Source: Perca fluviatilis
Taxonomy: Eukaryota; Chordata; Actinopteri; Perciformes; Percidae
Direction: 5' to 3'
Length of the DNA stretch: 64,000 nucleotides
Assembly: GCF_010015445.1 (NCBI RefSeq)
Contig: NC_053120.1
Span: forward strand, 15,068,597-15,132,596
Shown here: positions 50,264-62,029 of the stretch, one piece after another
How positions within the stretch are numbered: position 1 is the stretch's first letter
Layout of the letters: each line of letters starts with the position of its first letter
The notes under the pieces: generated by a model
The model's database searches: none
What the model was told of the DNA's origin: nothing
Seen by the model: only the letters and a program-made list of their open reading frames with translations
Made by a program: the position numbers and the translations under genes

Positions 50264-50389
50264 ATGCCAGAGGAACAGGCCTTCTGTGTGTTGGTGAAAA
50301 TCATGTACAAGTACGGCCTCAGAGCTCTTTACAAAAACAACTTTGAGGATCTTCACTGCAAGTTCTACAAGCTGGAGAGGCTGATGCAG
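50264..50389 (+). CDS. rabgap1l: rabgap1l internal exon: TBC domain
   Basis: Encodes 42 residues starting MPEEQAFCVLVKIMYKYGLR, then NNFEDLHCKFYKLERLMQ. It continues the TBC fold after the Gln-finger exon. The Cys in QAFCVL and the NNFEDL segment fit RABGAP1L better than RABGAP1, which as I recall has AFSVL and KQNFEDL. Acceptor TTTCAG ends at 50263 and donor GTTAGT starts at 50390. Phase 0 at both ends, 126 bp. The first codon happens to be ATG but it is internal in the full-length protein. Confidence 0.95.
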
Positions 50390-51958
50390 GTTAGTGATGC
50401 AGTGTTTAATAATATATGAAATGGAATGTATTACAATGCAATAGAAATTAGCATAATGCTGAGAAGACTGTTGACAGTTGGATGAAATAGAGTTAAGAAG
50501 TACTGTATACTGCATACTACAATTACAGTTTAAAATAAAAAATGTTAATCAGTTGTGTCCAGTTTAAATGCCATGAAATTCACCTCACATATCCAGCTAT
50601 CCTTGTTGTACAGACTTGTCTCGAGGACAATTCATTTACACTAGATTTGATTTTCCAAGATTTTTACTTTATTGAGAAAGAAGGTCCTTTGGGCTGTTTC
50701 TTTTAATTAATGAGTGAATGCTGGGTTTGTGCAATTACTCATACTGGGTGCCACTAAAAAGAAGAGACTAGCAGACAGTGCAAATAGCCTTACAAAATGT
50801 ATTTGCATTTTCCATAAAAGCAAGGAAGGTTTGATCATATTCAAATACGTAGAGCGTGTTACCAGTGATTGCATCATCTGTGGGGGACGACATGTTTGTT
50901 GTTGCCTTGTTGACTCGTTTCTGGTCACAAAGTATAATAGAATATAACGAGAGTTACTTCTAAGCCTGTGCGTGTGAGACTTGTGGTCTCTGTAGGCTAA
51001 ACAACATTATTTCTGTCTGTTGAGGCTGACGATCCTGGTGCTGGTTAAGTCCCATCCCACTCAGGTATTACAGTCTAAATCCACTCTCTGATTAGAGATT
51101 AATTTGGCCCTGAAATCCATCCTGGCTCTGCTAGCAGTCTTCTCTCAGAATAAAGTTCAACTCTGTTAGCAACAACCAAATACGCTCAATGTAAGGATGT
51201 TAGCGTTGACTGCTAATTATTAACGTACAGGTCGGATCTCACTATCTGATCCAATCAGGTGTCATGTGACACGTTAAATGTTGGCTGATTGAATCCTTCA
51301 TTCACTGTACATGCATGGACGCTAAGACACACATGCGCACTTTTCACTTTAAAGCTACAGCTTTTCTCCTCATGTGCTTAATCTTCAAAACAAAAGTATA
51401 TCAAAACCGATAAACTAGAACAAACAAATGGTAAAGAAATAAAATAATAAGTGGAAAAGATAATGAATGTAGGAACCCTCATCAAATGAAGTATGCCGAA
51501 TAATATAATAACATTGGCAATGATGAGTTCTGGTGCTCATACACTTTGTACATTTTATGAAACAGATTGCTCAACAAAGGTTGAATTTCTAATTCTCGTT
51601 ACAGATTTGTAAATGTCACATTTTGTAAATATACTTGCTTTGTATAATATAGTTTCTTTTTATATAACTTTAACAATGTACTGTATGTGCAGTGTATGAA
51701 TAAAGTCTCTGACTGTCTGGCAGCAGGGAAGTGATGCTGAATTGTTTCTTTTTCAACTTTTTCTTTTGTTCTTGGGTCTCTGGGTCTCTTGTGAAAGAGA
51801 TTATCATCTCAGTGAGACGGCATGATTTAATAAAGGATGAGTAAAAATGAAATTATGTAAAATTGAAATGACAAACAGAGCCACATCTTTCTATTCTTGT
51901 AAGTGCTGTTTCATCTCACAAGTGTCTCCTCCTCCTTCTCTTCTATCTGCTCCTGCAG
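50390..51958 (+). other. rabgap1l: rabgap1l intron
   Basis: Donor GTTAGT; acceptor TCCTGCAG after a clear pyrimidine tract. No genes or classifiable repeats seen inside. Confidence 0.9.
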
Positions 51959-52102
51959 GAGCAGCTACCAGACCTGTGGTCCCACTTCCAAGAGCTAAAC
52001 CTGGAGGCACACATGTACGCCTCCCAGTGGTTCCTCACCCTCTTCACTGCCAAGTTCCCCCTGTGCATGGTTTTCCACATCACTGACCTGCTGCTCTGTG
52101 AG
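51959..52102 (+). CDS. rabgap1l: rabgap1l internal exon: TBC domain
   Basis: Encodes 48 residues: EQLPDLWSHFQELNLEAHMY, then ASQWFLTLFTAKFPLCMVFH and ITDLLLCE. The SQWFLTLF segment is a conserved helix of TBC domains. The spelling EQLPDL and LNLEAHMY matches RABGAP1L rather than RABGAP1. Acceptor CTGCAG ends at 51958. The donor is GTATAA at 52103, weaker than the other donors of this gene. Phase 0 at both ends, 144 bp. Confidence 0.95.
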
Positions 52103-52727
52103 GTATAATTTGGCTCACTGCACTACTTTATACTGGTACTATATGGAGAGTGATTTGTCTACATTGTCCAGTGTCCAATAAGGGGAGGGTCTTCTAGAAA
52201 GATGAGAGGAGTAGTAAGGAGGTAGACAACGAGGTCAGTTGGATAGAAGATGAGGAGTGGCAAAGGTCACTGGGGATGCTAGGAGGGAATATGGCATTGC
52301 TCTTTGGTTTGATCTAATATCTTCCCAATGTAATCAATAGGGAGGCACTGATCAGGCTTTTAAGGGCTGATACGATCATTGATTTAATGTCATTAGGACC
52401 ACTTGACTCGATACCAATCACTGCTTGCTTCTTGTTCTAAAACATTTTTACAGAAAGCTCCTCTGAAGAGACCTTTCAAAAGCCACTAGCCACTACAGTG
52501 CTACAGAGTAATTTACAATAGAAACAAAATGTTGCATACATTCAGTATAACACCAAACACAAATGCAGAGGGTAAAACAGAGGTGAATAGACAAGAAATT
52601 AAATAAATTAAAGTACTATGATAGTATATATACAAAAAAGATGAGATATATTTTTTTTATATATATATATAAAATATATATTTTTTTCCTGTCTTTTGCC
52701 ATGGTCCTGGAGAGGACATCCCCTGAG

Positions 52728-53207
52728 TAGGGATGCACGACCCAACTTTTTCTGCCCGGATAACGAGTACTGACCCAATACCAGTGTTTAATTAAGAAGA
52801 TGCTTCACTTCGTGGAAGTGACTGGGATCATTCTTTTATGTTTAAGGCAACATCAGGCTTGACTTAAACATTGCTTTCCTAACTTTGTAAAACAAAATGT
52901 AACAATTAAATAGATTGATATAATTTACTTAATTTGTTAAAGAAAAACTTAGTTATTATTAAGACAATAAATAGTGCCCCAGCAACTTGGTAAAATGTTT
53001 TCAATATTATATTAACAGGATATGCAATACAAGAGTAAACCTTTTAAATGCAGCAACAAATCGGTCAAAACTCAGGAATTAAAATTCTAGTATGTAATAT
53101 ATATAGTATATAAACATAGAATTAAATAGCCATATTGTCACTGATACCCAATCCAGCTATTTGAGTCAGTATCGGCCCAATATCAGTATCGGATCGCTGC
53201 ATCCTTA
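52728..53207. mobile_element. hAT MITE with perfect 8-bp target duplication
   Basis: 480-bp element with inverted ends TAGGGATGCACGA (left) and GCTGCATCCTTA (right, imperfect). It is flanked on both sides by CCCCTGAG (52720-52727 and 53208-53215). The 8-bp duplication and TAGGGATGCAC ends are typical of hAT-type non-autonomous elements in fish. No transposase frame. Confidence 0.85.
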
Positions 53208-53423
53208 CCCCTGAGAGCTTAATAGTTCAACACTCTCGTGGAGGGTTTTTGCTAGATCTGAACCCCAGCAATGCTTTTTTTTTTTTATTGGATTAGTCAC
53301 CGACTGCCTGAAACAAACACCATGTTTAAGTATAAGGTAGTTCATAAGTGTACCTGGTTCCAAAGCACCTTAAGACTGATGATCCACGCCTGAGTTTTTG
53401 CTTCTTTGGCCTTATCATCTTAT

Positions 53424-53640
53424 CTGCGGCAGTATGATTTGGGGACTCAGGTGAGGAGAGAAACAGAGCTTTCAGCTGATCACCACCGGCTGATGAGTCT
53501 GATCAGGTGGCCGGTAGGGCTGCCAGACAGACCTGCTGAAGCCAAATGTGTAATGAGGTTGCACTGGGAGTGTCTGACTGAGGCCCCTATCTGGAGGTGG
53601 AAGCATGCAGCTGCCTCCCTTATGGAAAATAAATATTATA
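53424..53640 (+). mobile_element. LINE endonuclease C-terminal fragment
   Basis: The + frame reads LGTQVRRETELSADHHRLMS, then IRWPVGLPDRPAEAKCVMRL and HWECLTEAPIWRWK. The LSADHHRL segment corresponds to the conserved SDH-type motif at the end of the APE endonuclease of non-LTR retrotransposons, and the following Arg/Pro-rich linker is common in fish LINE ORF2. Decayed and truncated on both sides. Confidence 0.6.
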
Positions 53641-53660
53641 TTTGGAGCATAGAAACTCAA

Positions 53661-53846
53661 AGTAACAAGGGTCCAAGAACAGAGCCTTGAGGAACACCAT
53701 ATCCAACACGAGCAGATGAAGAAGAGGCATTTTCAATAACAACAGCTTCAGTTCTGTCAGAGAGATCTAAACTGGTCCAGAGCAGTATCACTGCTTTTTC
53801 CAGGTGACTCAGCAAAATAGTATGATGCACTGTATCAAATGCTGAC
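53661..53846 (-). mobile_element. LINE reverse-transcriptase fragment
   Basis: On the minus strand it translates to AFDTVHHTILLSHLEKAVIL, then LLWTSLDLSDRTEAVVIENA and RVGYGVPQGSVLGPLL. AFDTVxH (RT block A) and GVPQGSVLGP (RT block B) are diagnostic of non-LTR reverse transcriptases. The YxDD box that should follow is missing, so this is a short dead remnant. It lies head-on to the + strand endonuclease fragment about 20 bp away. Confidence 0.85.
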
Positions 53847-53900
53847 CTTAATTATAAAGCACAATAACTTATCATCCACCACCATTACTTGCTAAAATTA

Positions 53901-53905
<5 letters not shown>

Positions 53906-53978
<73 letters not shown>
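53906..53978. repeat. (GT)n microsatellite
   Basis: About 36 GT units; a second short GTGC/GTGT stretch follows near 54053-54083. Confidence 0.95.
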
Positions 53979-53979
<1 letters not shown>

Positions 53980-56170
53980 AGTCATCATTTTGCAGATGCT
54001 AAATGTTTGTTTACATTACAGCATTCATACAAAAACATATTCTGTATTAAGGGGGTGTGTGTGTGTGTGCGTGCGTGCGTGTGTGCATACTAAATATCTT
54101 TGACTTGTAAAAAGATTCATTACATAAAACATCAAAAGTCAAATGCCCTATTTGTTTCCTCTCCCCTCCACATCCTTCTCTCTCTTCCTTCCTCCCTCCC
54201 TATCTCTCTCTGTCCTCCTATTGGCTCCAGGCAAAACAATTAAAAGTTTCCCAGGTTTTTCTCGCCCAATGAGCCGCATGATGAGAATCTGCTTGTTAAA
54301 CCAGAATTCTCATCTCCTGCATCCCTCTATCTGCCCTCTTCTTCGCTTTCTTCATCATCTTCTCCCACTCCTTTATTGCTTCCTTTGTCTATTATCCACA
54401 TCTTTCATTGTTTACTCTGTTGTCATTTACCTCTTTTCTTGCCATTTATTTAACAACTCTTTTGCTGTTTTCTTTCTTCTGCTCTCTCATTCCTTGTTCA
54501 TTGACTCAATCTTATATCTTTCTATCTTTTTCTCTTTATATTTTTTTCTCTCTTTATACAGCAGTCTTTCACAATTTCTACTACATTTTACTCTCACCCA
54601 AATTAAAGTCTCAAAGTCTTATTATTGATATTTTCTCATTCAATGTCTCTAAACCTCATATGTAAAAGAAAATAGTAAGTCAAAAGCTACTGGACTTTTG
54701 TTTGGTGAGTTTGTTTGTGCTCTCCCACTGATAGGCTAAGCTTTAATGATTGGTGGGGAGTCCCAGGCTCACACCTTGATGTTGCATTATGTTTTTAGGT
54801 CATATGTGAGTCGCTTTAGAGTCATCGGTTATTACCACTTTAGTTATCAGTAACCTTTTGCATTTAGTACTGTCCAGATTATTTTTTTATTATTAACAAC
54901 TGTTATGGTCCAGGCTAAAACCACAGTGATTAAGTAAAACAAAGGAATTCTGTGGAATTAATTTAATAAGTATAGAACTTTTAATATCACATCTGAGCTT
55001 CAAAATTATTGAATGATCGCCGTCCCTGTTTACTTAACTCTGCCTAATTTAATTTACATTCACTACTCCCTTGGCCTATTACCCCGTCACCCTCCCAGTC
55101 TATGTCATGATGTCTCCATTTTCTGCATGTTTCTCTGAGATTATCTTTCTTTCTCTCATACACACCTTTGATCCTGCCTCAGCGCTGTAGCACCATCTTG
55201 AGGCCTACAAAGATAGGTGTGTGAAGACAGAGCTCCCCCTCTCTTTTCTCTTTCTCTGGTTATTTTTAGAGCTGACCAGATATTTTTAGCTTTGTGTTGC
55301 CATGTGAACTGGTTGTCACGGAGACCAAGGAGATGGTTGTTCCCATGCAGAGCTGACATCAGCTTTACATTTTCTTTCTCTCTGTCAAATTCAGAATCAT
55401 TGTGTCAACAATAGAGGAAGAAAAAACACGTTTTCACAGCATTATTCTACATATATCAGCGAATAGAAACAAAACTTCTTACCACAAATATATGCTCTAC
55501 GCAATAATCTGTGATTTATTTAGAAACATTATACATGTAATGACTAAAACAAAGCATAGCTTTGTCTGTTTTTATTTTGAAGTTTTCCCTTTTTATCACT
55601 TGAACTGTACCTCTCTCTTCTCTGTTTTGATTACCTTTATTTTTAAATTGAATTATAGTGCCGATGAACTCATTCTGTGCAGCACTTTTCAAAAATTATT
55701 TAAATTATTGGCGATAAAGCAATAAACAATTGAAGCAAATAACATAAGTATATAAATGTTAGTAAGTTAATGGTGATAGGTTGTTACAATTAAAAATGAA
55801 TAGTTTGGTCAGAGATCTACTTGTCTGGAAAAATGTCATCTTTGAAGTTGTGTTTTCTAAGAACTTTACTCTGTCTTTTCTGCTGAATGTTTTACTTGTT
55901 TTAAATGCCAGTTATTAGAGGTTGTATATCCTAACCATCTAATGTAGTTTTGTTTCTTGAAGTTGTTGTAATAGATTAAAGTCATTTTTTTCATATTAAA
56001 TGTATTATATTAAATACACCTAACCTCATTTTAGAGAAGGTTAGGGGTATTATCCATTGGAAGCTGCCAACATGTAAATCTGCAAAGTATAACTATAAAT
56101 TGCTGCTAATTTCAGTTCCTGAATACAATTTTCAGTTTCAGTGTACAGTATCATCAAAAAGCAGAACTTT

Positions 56171-56198
56171 TACACACCTGTAGATTGACAGGTGTGTA
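56171..56198. repeat. Perfect 11-bp hairpin
   Basis: TACACACCTGT and ACAGGTGTGTA flank a 6-nt loop, just upstream of a larger hairpin at 56228-56336. Confidence 0.85.
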
Positions 56199-56227
56199 GG
56201 AGAAAACCATGGGTCTACAGTACAGAA

Positions 56228-56336
56228 CAAAAGACTCCTACACACTGTCCTCTTAATAACCTGATCTGCGTACCGAAATGTTGTTGTTAAATATCTCTGA
56301 CTGCAAGTGAAGAGGACAGTGTGCAGGAGTCTTTTG
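56228..56336. repeat. 27-bp near-perfect inverted repeat
   Basis: Arms at 56228-56254 and 56310-56336 (CAAAAGACTCCT...GTCCTCTT and complement) match at 26 of 27 positions with a 55-nt loop. It lies about 130 bp upstream of the 42-bp rabgap1l exon. Probably a decayed transposon core. Confidence 0.85.
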
Positions 56337-56463
56337 TTGAGTTTCAGTCTGTCAGAAATAAACTGATACTACACTGATATGCTGAAACCTGCTGACACAC
56401 ATGAACATGATAGTTTCGCCCCTACTTGTTTCTGTATTTACATATAATTGTCCTCTCTTCCAG

Positions 56464-56505
56464 GGTCTCAACATCATCTTCAATGTAGCCCTGGCCTTGC
56501 TCAAG
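56464..56505 (+). CDS. rabgap1l: rabgap1l 42-bp micro-like exon, TBC domain
   Basis: Encodes 14 residues, GLNIIFNVALALLK, matching the helix that follows DLLLCE in RABGAP1L (RABGAP1 has a differing GISVIF-type spelling as I recall). Acceptor TTCCAG ends at 56463 and donor GTTAGT starts at 56506. Phase 0 at both ends. Too short for frame-based gene finding; identified by junction continuity with CE at the end of the previous exon and TSKEDL at the start of the next. Confidence 0.93.
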
Positions 56506-59500
56506 GTTAGTAATCCCTTTCATTTATTCATTCATTAAACTGTAACCATCTGTTGAGCATCACTTAACTATCAAACCAGTTTTCATGTCAAAAATCCCAT
56601 TTCTTTTAAACCCACCCAAATCGTGTTTAGTATTTGATTTACTTTGCTTCAATAAAAGAAAGAAAAACTATATATTGTTAAGATGGTGATATATTAATTT
56701 TGTTTTGTGCAGCATAGATAAACCCATGTGAATTAAAGAAAAAGCAGATCTTGACTTTTTTTTTTTTTTTTAAGAAAATAAATTTTACATTAATTGCACA
56801 AAAAAAAGAAACAACAAAGAAGGTGTTTTTGCACACAGAGCAGTTTTTTGTTTTTTTTGAGTTATTAAAGTCATTAGTGAGAATCAGTCTCTCAAAGTGC
56901 CAAGTATTTGCGAAGCATCACGGTGCAGAAAAGGCATTCTGTGTGAGAAGGTGCATTAAGTCCACGGTCTGACGTGATAGGTAGAGGTCAGAGAGTTTGT
57001 TTGTTGGTATTTCTTGCCCCCTAGTGCTTGAATCAGAAACTGTTTCTGGAAGTGAGGAGGCAGATTTGTCCTAAAAGACAAATTAGACAAATGCGTAAAG
57101 ACTTTCATGTTAAAAGTCATGTTGAATGTGATGCAGTCACTGTGTCACAACAGCTTTCGGCACCTTTCGATGTATAATTTTACTATTATTTTGTTGCATA
57201 CGGTATGTTTTGAGCAGTATATGAATTGGATTCTTTTTTTTCATTTGCACCCCCACCGTCCTCAGCTGAAGTTATGTGATTTAATCAAAACATATAGGCA
57301 CAAACACTAAACAATCAGTAGGCGGACATAGAATTAAAAAACACAAGATAAAAAAGAGCAAATATAACTATTTTATTTAAAATCAATCATGAATTTATTC
57401 AAATTATTAAAAAATAAACTAGGAACTAAATAAACTAGTCTACAACTTAAAAAATGTACAAATAAACTACACAAAATGCATTTTCTGTCTGAATTGTAAA
57501 GAAAATATCTCCTTGAGTTTAAACAATAAATATATAACCATACTAAACTTGCATGTTGTTGCCGTTAGAGCAGAATGATTTAGAATTTACTTGTTGTTTT
57601 GTTATCCGAGCTCTTTGTGGCGGGATGGATCGATGAGTTTTGGCAATGAGTGTCATATTGCATGTCAGTGTCTGGTTAGTCAATGTAGACATTCATTTGA
57701 TGGGACAGTCCTTGTGGAAGTGCTGAAACTTCAAGAACACCCTGTGATGAAGAACAGGCTTGTCTCGTCATGTAATCTGTCTTGGTGCTTAAACAAAAGA
57801 AGCAAATCATTTAGTATCATTTTAAATTTGATATTTCTTTTCATTAATTTGCAGGTACAAGTGTCTCTTTTTTTGTGACAAGACATCTGTACATTTTTAG
57901 GACTAAAAACTTAATGTGCTACAGTAGCTGATAGTTTCTCAGGTTTTATAGTCTGAAGTGTAATTCTCAGCTCACATTAACATGATACACAGACGGAAAA
58001 GTTTTTTTCAACTATAGTAGTAATCATGCTCATAAGTGGTTTATAACAGTGCCTACTGCTCACATTTCTGCTTCCCTTTTTCTGCTATCTGCCAAAAACG
58101 TAATTTTGTTTTGCTTTTATCAATTAATTATTAAAAGGAACATGGAGGCTGCCAATATACATTATCTGCCATTATTAGGACAGGAAAAGTGTATGTTCGA
58201 AAGCTTTTAACCCAGGCTTAGATGTGTTTCTCAGCTCATAAGCCACAATATGTCCAGTCAATTAATAATTTATTAGATTTATCTTTTTATATTTGTCAAG
58301 TAATCAAGTTTTTTGCACAGTGCTTATTTACAGATGCTGATAAAAAAAATAGCAGTCTAGAAAACCAGGAAACTGAAAAATTGCCAGATTAAAAGATTAT
58401 GAAGGATGAACCAATCAAGTTTGTTTTGCCCCTAAAAGCAGTCCTTTATTATTGAATATCTGCAAATACTGAATTATGATCCACTATATTCAAACTGCTA
58501 AAGTCAATCCAATGTTTGCACTAGCTCATGGTAGTAATAATAATAATAATATTGCTTTTACACAGTAATGCAGTTACACTCAAGCCTTCCTCTCTAAATG
58601 AATCATACATGGTTGGTTTTAAAAAGCCCTCCCGCTCTAAATCTTAGCAATAATGTATTCTCTGTGTCAGACAGAGAAAGATGTGGTGCATGCGATTGTC
58701 GGCAATGGAGAACAAATGAGGATAAGGGGAGTGTGGAAGGGGCTTCCACTGCCTGCCTCTCATTGGCCAGGCATGACGGCATTCTCCCCTGAGGCTTCCT
58801 CCTCCCTCCTCCCTCCATCCTGCTCTCCTCTCCGTTCTCATCACCCCTCCCTCCATCTGTGTTCGCCTCCCTCCCTCTCCTGCTTAGCAGTCGCCATCCA
58901 CATCACAACAGGAGCATAAGCTATAGCGTTAGCAATCTGGATTTAGGGGATAAAAGCTTTGTGTTCTTGTTTTTTTTTTTTTTTTTACATTTTTTCCCTC
59001 TTCGTCTTTACCTCCAATAGATGTCTGCTGGAGCTTCTTCTCTCCCACAGTTCTTCGTTTTCTGTCTTCTTTACCTCCTATTCATCTACCTCTACCTCCG
59101 CCTTCTCCTCTTCTGTGTTGGCTGGTTATGCATTTCTACCTCTGTCCACCACCCAGACCTCTGCAATGGAGCCGCCCCTGCTAGCTGTTAGCTGTTAGCA
59201 TAACAAAGAGAAAGTGAGGGGTAGAGAAAGCGAGGAAGGCAGAGAGAGTGAATAAGAGAGAGGTGGTGGACAGGAAACACTGTGTGGTTTCTTGGCTTTG
59301 CCTCACCCCAGCTGCTGGCCAGGACATTCACTGCTGATAGCACAACAACTTGCACTCTCATGCAAACATTGATCCATTTAGCCTTTGTTGTTGAGAGGCA
59401 GAAGTGACTTTCCATCTGAAGGAGCTGGCTTCCCATCTGAAAGATCTACTGACAGATACAGACCGGATGCCTGGCTGCTGCTGCCGCTGCTGCTGATGGA

Positions 59501-60119
59501 AATCTGCCAGAGGGATAGACACTGGAGTCCATGCTGGAACTGTTGACTGGACTGTGCTTTTACTGCTCTATGTGGTTTGGATCTGGACTTCAGATCAGAA
59601 GGTTATATCAGTGAAGAGGAAGAGCAAAGACACAGTGAGACTTTCATCATACACTCTGTTTTTCTACCTCTTTCCAAACTCATCTTGTTTTTCATGCATC
59701 ACTGGCTTAAATCTGACTCAACTAGTTCAGCAACTACTCAGCCATAAACACACACAAGTGCATCATCATCTCCCGAAGGCAGAAAACTGACCACATCTCG
59801 TCTACCTCTGCCATGTCGTCAGGACCGCTTGCTCTGGCTTAGACCGAGGCTCTTAAGATAAACGGACTCATACTGTTATTTCAGGCCATTCTATATTTCA
59901 AAGAAAGCTAAAATCCTGTCAGCTTCATACCTTGTATGGAAAACAGGGGACAAAACCTATCAGGTGCTTTGATGTGTCGTCTCACACGCACCAAGCCTTG
60001 AGCGTTAGGCCACTCAGTTGGGCAGATTGAGGGAGATTTTCTTTCTGTCTTTGAAGCCTTACAACGAAGGAAAAATAAAAAAGGTGGAGTACTTATCCAT
60101 CGCTGCTGTTTGCCGGAGC

Positions 60120-60200
60120 AGTGGCACACGTGTTGAGCAGCTTTGTTGCTAGGCAACGGCGTACTGATTGGAATTGGTTGGGTGAGTTTGGCACAGGAAG
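60120..60200 (+). promoter_or_regulatory. rabgap1l: Candidate internal rabgap1l promoter elements
   Basis: Within about 50 bp: an E-box CACGTG (60127-60132), a palindromic RFX X-box-like GTTGCTAGGCAAC (60145-60157) and two inverted CCAAT boxes (GATTGG 60166-60171, ATTGG 60173-60177). X-box next to CCAAT is the classic RFX/NF-Y layout. The cluster lies about 0.7 kb upstream of the candidate alternative start codon. Function is inferred from motifs only. Confidence 0.4.
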
Positions 60201-60870
60201 ATGAGAGTGGGTAGTGTGACTGGATTTCAAAGTCAGTCTGGCAGGTAGCTGGAAGACTCAGCATTATGCCAAAAGCAGCATCAATACATAATTTCCTGAC
60301 TGTTATTTTGTCGCGCCTTGTGGCTGTTACTGGGCTCTGACAGTGGTACAAGCTGAGTGGCCTCCACTGACGTCTTGTCCACTTGTCCAAATTCTGTCCT
60401 GCCTAGATGAACTGGATCAATGTTAACGTTGCATGCCTTGGATGCCTGGGCTGTCTCTGCCGAGTTGCTTGTGTCCCTATGAGCGTCTCATCACTTCTTT
60501 TCTAGCTGGCGTCCTGAACATCAGTCTGTTGTGACTCTGCCTCTTGTGGTATTATCAGCTTCTCTTCCCAGAAGGTCAGTCACCTCGTTCACCAGGACTC
60601 AAGACCTCACCTCAGTGACCTCAAGACGAATCTCGACTCAAGTTGAACACTCTCTGCTACCAGTCCACACGTACTCCAACTCCAAGAAACCTACTGGGAC
60701 GTCCGGACGACACGCTGGAGTCATCTGCCACCCTGGCCCCGGAGCGGGACCGCCCCTCTCCCTCACCCTGCCCCACCCCGCCACCATTTCCTACACTCTC
60801 CCCTCCGCCCTCTCCTCCCCCTATGCCTGCCTTGACCCCGCATCTGCCCCTTCCAGCAGTGCGCAGGGCA

Positions 60871-60996
60871 ATGGTGGACGGAGAGGGAAAGGCGGAGGAG
60901 ATTGGCCACAGCAGTCAGGCCTCAGCAGACTCATACTGCAAGGTGATGGGTCTCCTTGGGATGGGACACCGGCTCTTCGTCCCTAAGCTGCTAGCG
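60871..60996 (+). CDS. rabgap1l: Candidate alternative first coding exon of a short rabgap1l isoform
   Basis: An ATG with purine at -3 and G at +4 (GCAATGG) opens 42 codons: MVDGEGKAEEIGHSSQASAD, then SYCKVMGLLGMGHRLFVPKL and LA. The frame runs directly into a consensus splice donor (GCG|GTGAGA at 60997) in phase 0, the same phase as the acceptor at 62030. Spliced there it would read KLLA-TSKEDLLQADFEG. The frame is also open upstream, with an in-frame ATG at 60823 in a poor context and Pro-rich sequence before it. The product would start inside the TBC domain and lack both the Arg and Gln fingers. Mammalian RABGAP1L has short isoforms with alternative 5' ends, but I cannot confirm from memory that this exact exon is conserved. 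Could still be a chance frame in GC-rich sequence. Confidence 0.55.
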
Positions 60997-62029
60997 GTGA
61001 GAGAGGGGGAACTGGGAAACTGATGCTGGATGAATGAAACTGAGCATGCAGGGATGGTTGTTAGTTTGACTTGTGTTGATAAATGCAAAGGGCTACTGAT
61101 GAAGACCGATGATGGGGAAAAAATAGGAAAGCATGTCTCAAAAAAGCAACTTTTGTTTCTCTACTTCTGCCAACAAATAGCTATTGCATCTGTTGTGGTG
61201 AAGGTTTGACCTCTAACCCCAGGCATCTTTTGAAATTGAAGCTGTGGACCTTTTACATGTGTCCCATTGGATAGATGTTCCAACCAATTACCTCAAATGT
61301 TATTTACAAAAGGATAGCCTATTAGCGTTCTGCTATAAACCCTGAATCTTACATGAATAGATTTATATGAAAAACACATACAGCCAGAAGAGAATCTACT
61401 CTGGATCACATTTAAAAACATAAATGCAGACTTGGTCTTGAGTAACAGTACATAAAGTAATATTTGGATAGATTATTGTGACAATGCATCCTTACACCAC
61501 AAGATGGTGTTATTGATTGTTATTGCCTCTACTTCACCAGTTGGGGCTTTTGCATGCGACATCTTGACACTTGTTTTCAATGGAGGGAGTGCTTCCAAAC
61601 AACATACCCATCAATACCCTCTGCTATAAATTGTATGCTCACACCATATTGCAAGACAGGATCCTATTTGGCAGCGGTTCAAGATGGACTACAATTTATT
61701 TTTTATTTTTTGCATTTTAGGCATTAAACTTGTGCTCTCTGTAATTTATAAACAAGGTAAAAATTAGAATAACCTCAAACTGCTTCAAGCAACACTTTAA
61801 AGGATCATGTTAGAGAGAACTTGGAAAAAAAGTTGAAAGCTGAATGGCAGAAGGGAAATTGCTCCCAAGATGAGAGCCTTACAAGTCTGTCCTGCCTAAA
61901 TATAGAAATCTAATGGCAGCCAGCAATTGGGGATAACCAACTGTTTGCTTTATATGTTTGACTCTTAATGACCGCCCTATGTCTATCTATCTCCACCACC
62001 ACCTCCCACCTCCTCATGTCTCGCTCCAG

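Larger units (their letters stand above)
52103..56463 (+). other. rabgap1l: rabgap1l intron
   Basis: Starts with GTATAA and ends with TTCCAG. Contains a hAT MITE, two LINE fragments in opposite orientation, a GT microsatellite, a pyrimidine-rich tract (54160-54600) and a strong hairpin near 56228-56336. Stretches 54600-56160 and 52103-52719 show nothing else recognisable. Confidence 0.9.
56506..62029 (+). other. rabgap1l: rabgap1l intron, with candidate internal promoter
   Basis: Donor GTTAGT, acceptor CTCCAG. From 56506 to about 58600 it is AT-rich with a (AAT)n stretch near 58533-58553 and no gene recognised. From about 58640 to 61000 it becomes GC-richer with CCAAT-type motifs and a coding-like segment. 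From 61000 to 62029 nothing is recognised. Confidence 0.85.

Noticed and set aside
59908..60390. 160-codon minus-strand frame
   Set aside because: No family motif, lies across the candidate promoter cluster, and no splice or poly(A) support was seen.
60531..60986. 151-codon frame overlapping the candidate alternative exon in another frame
   Set aside because: Pro/Ser-rich translation of GC-rich sequence, starts at a non-ATG codon, and does not end at a splice donor in a useful phase. The overlapping frame ending at 60996 fits the downstream exon better.
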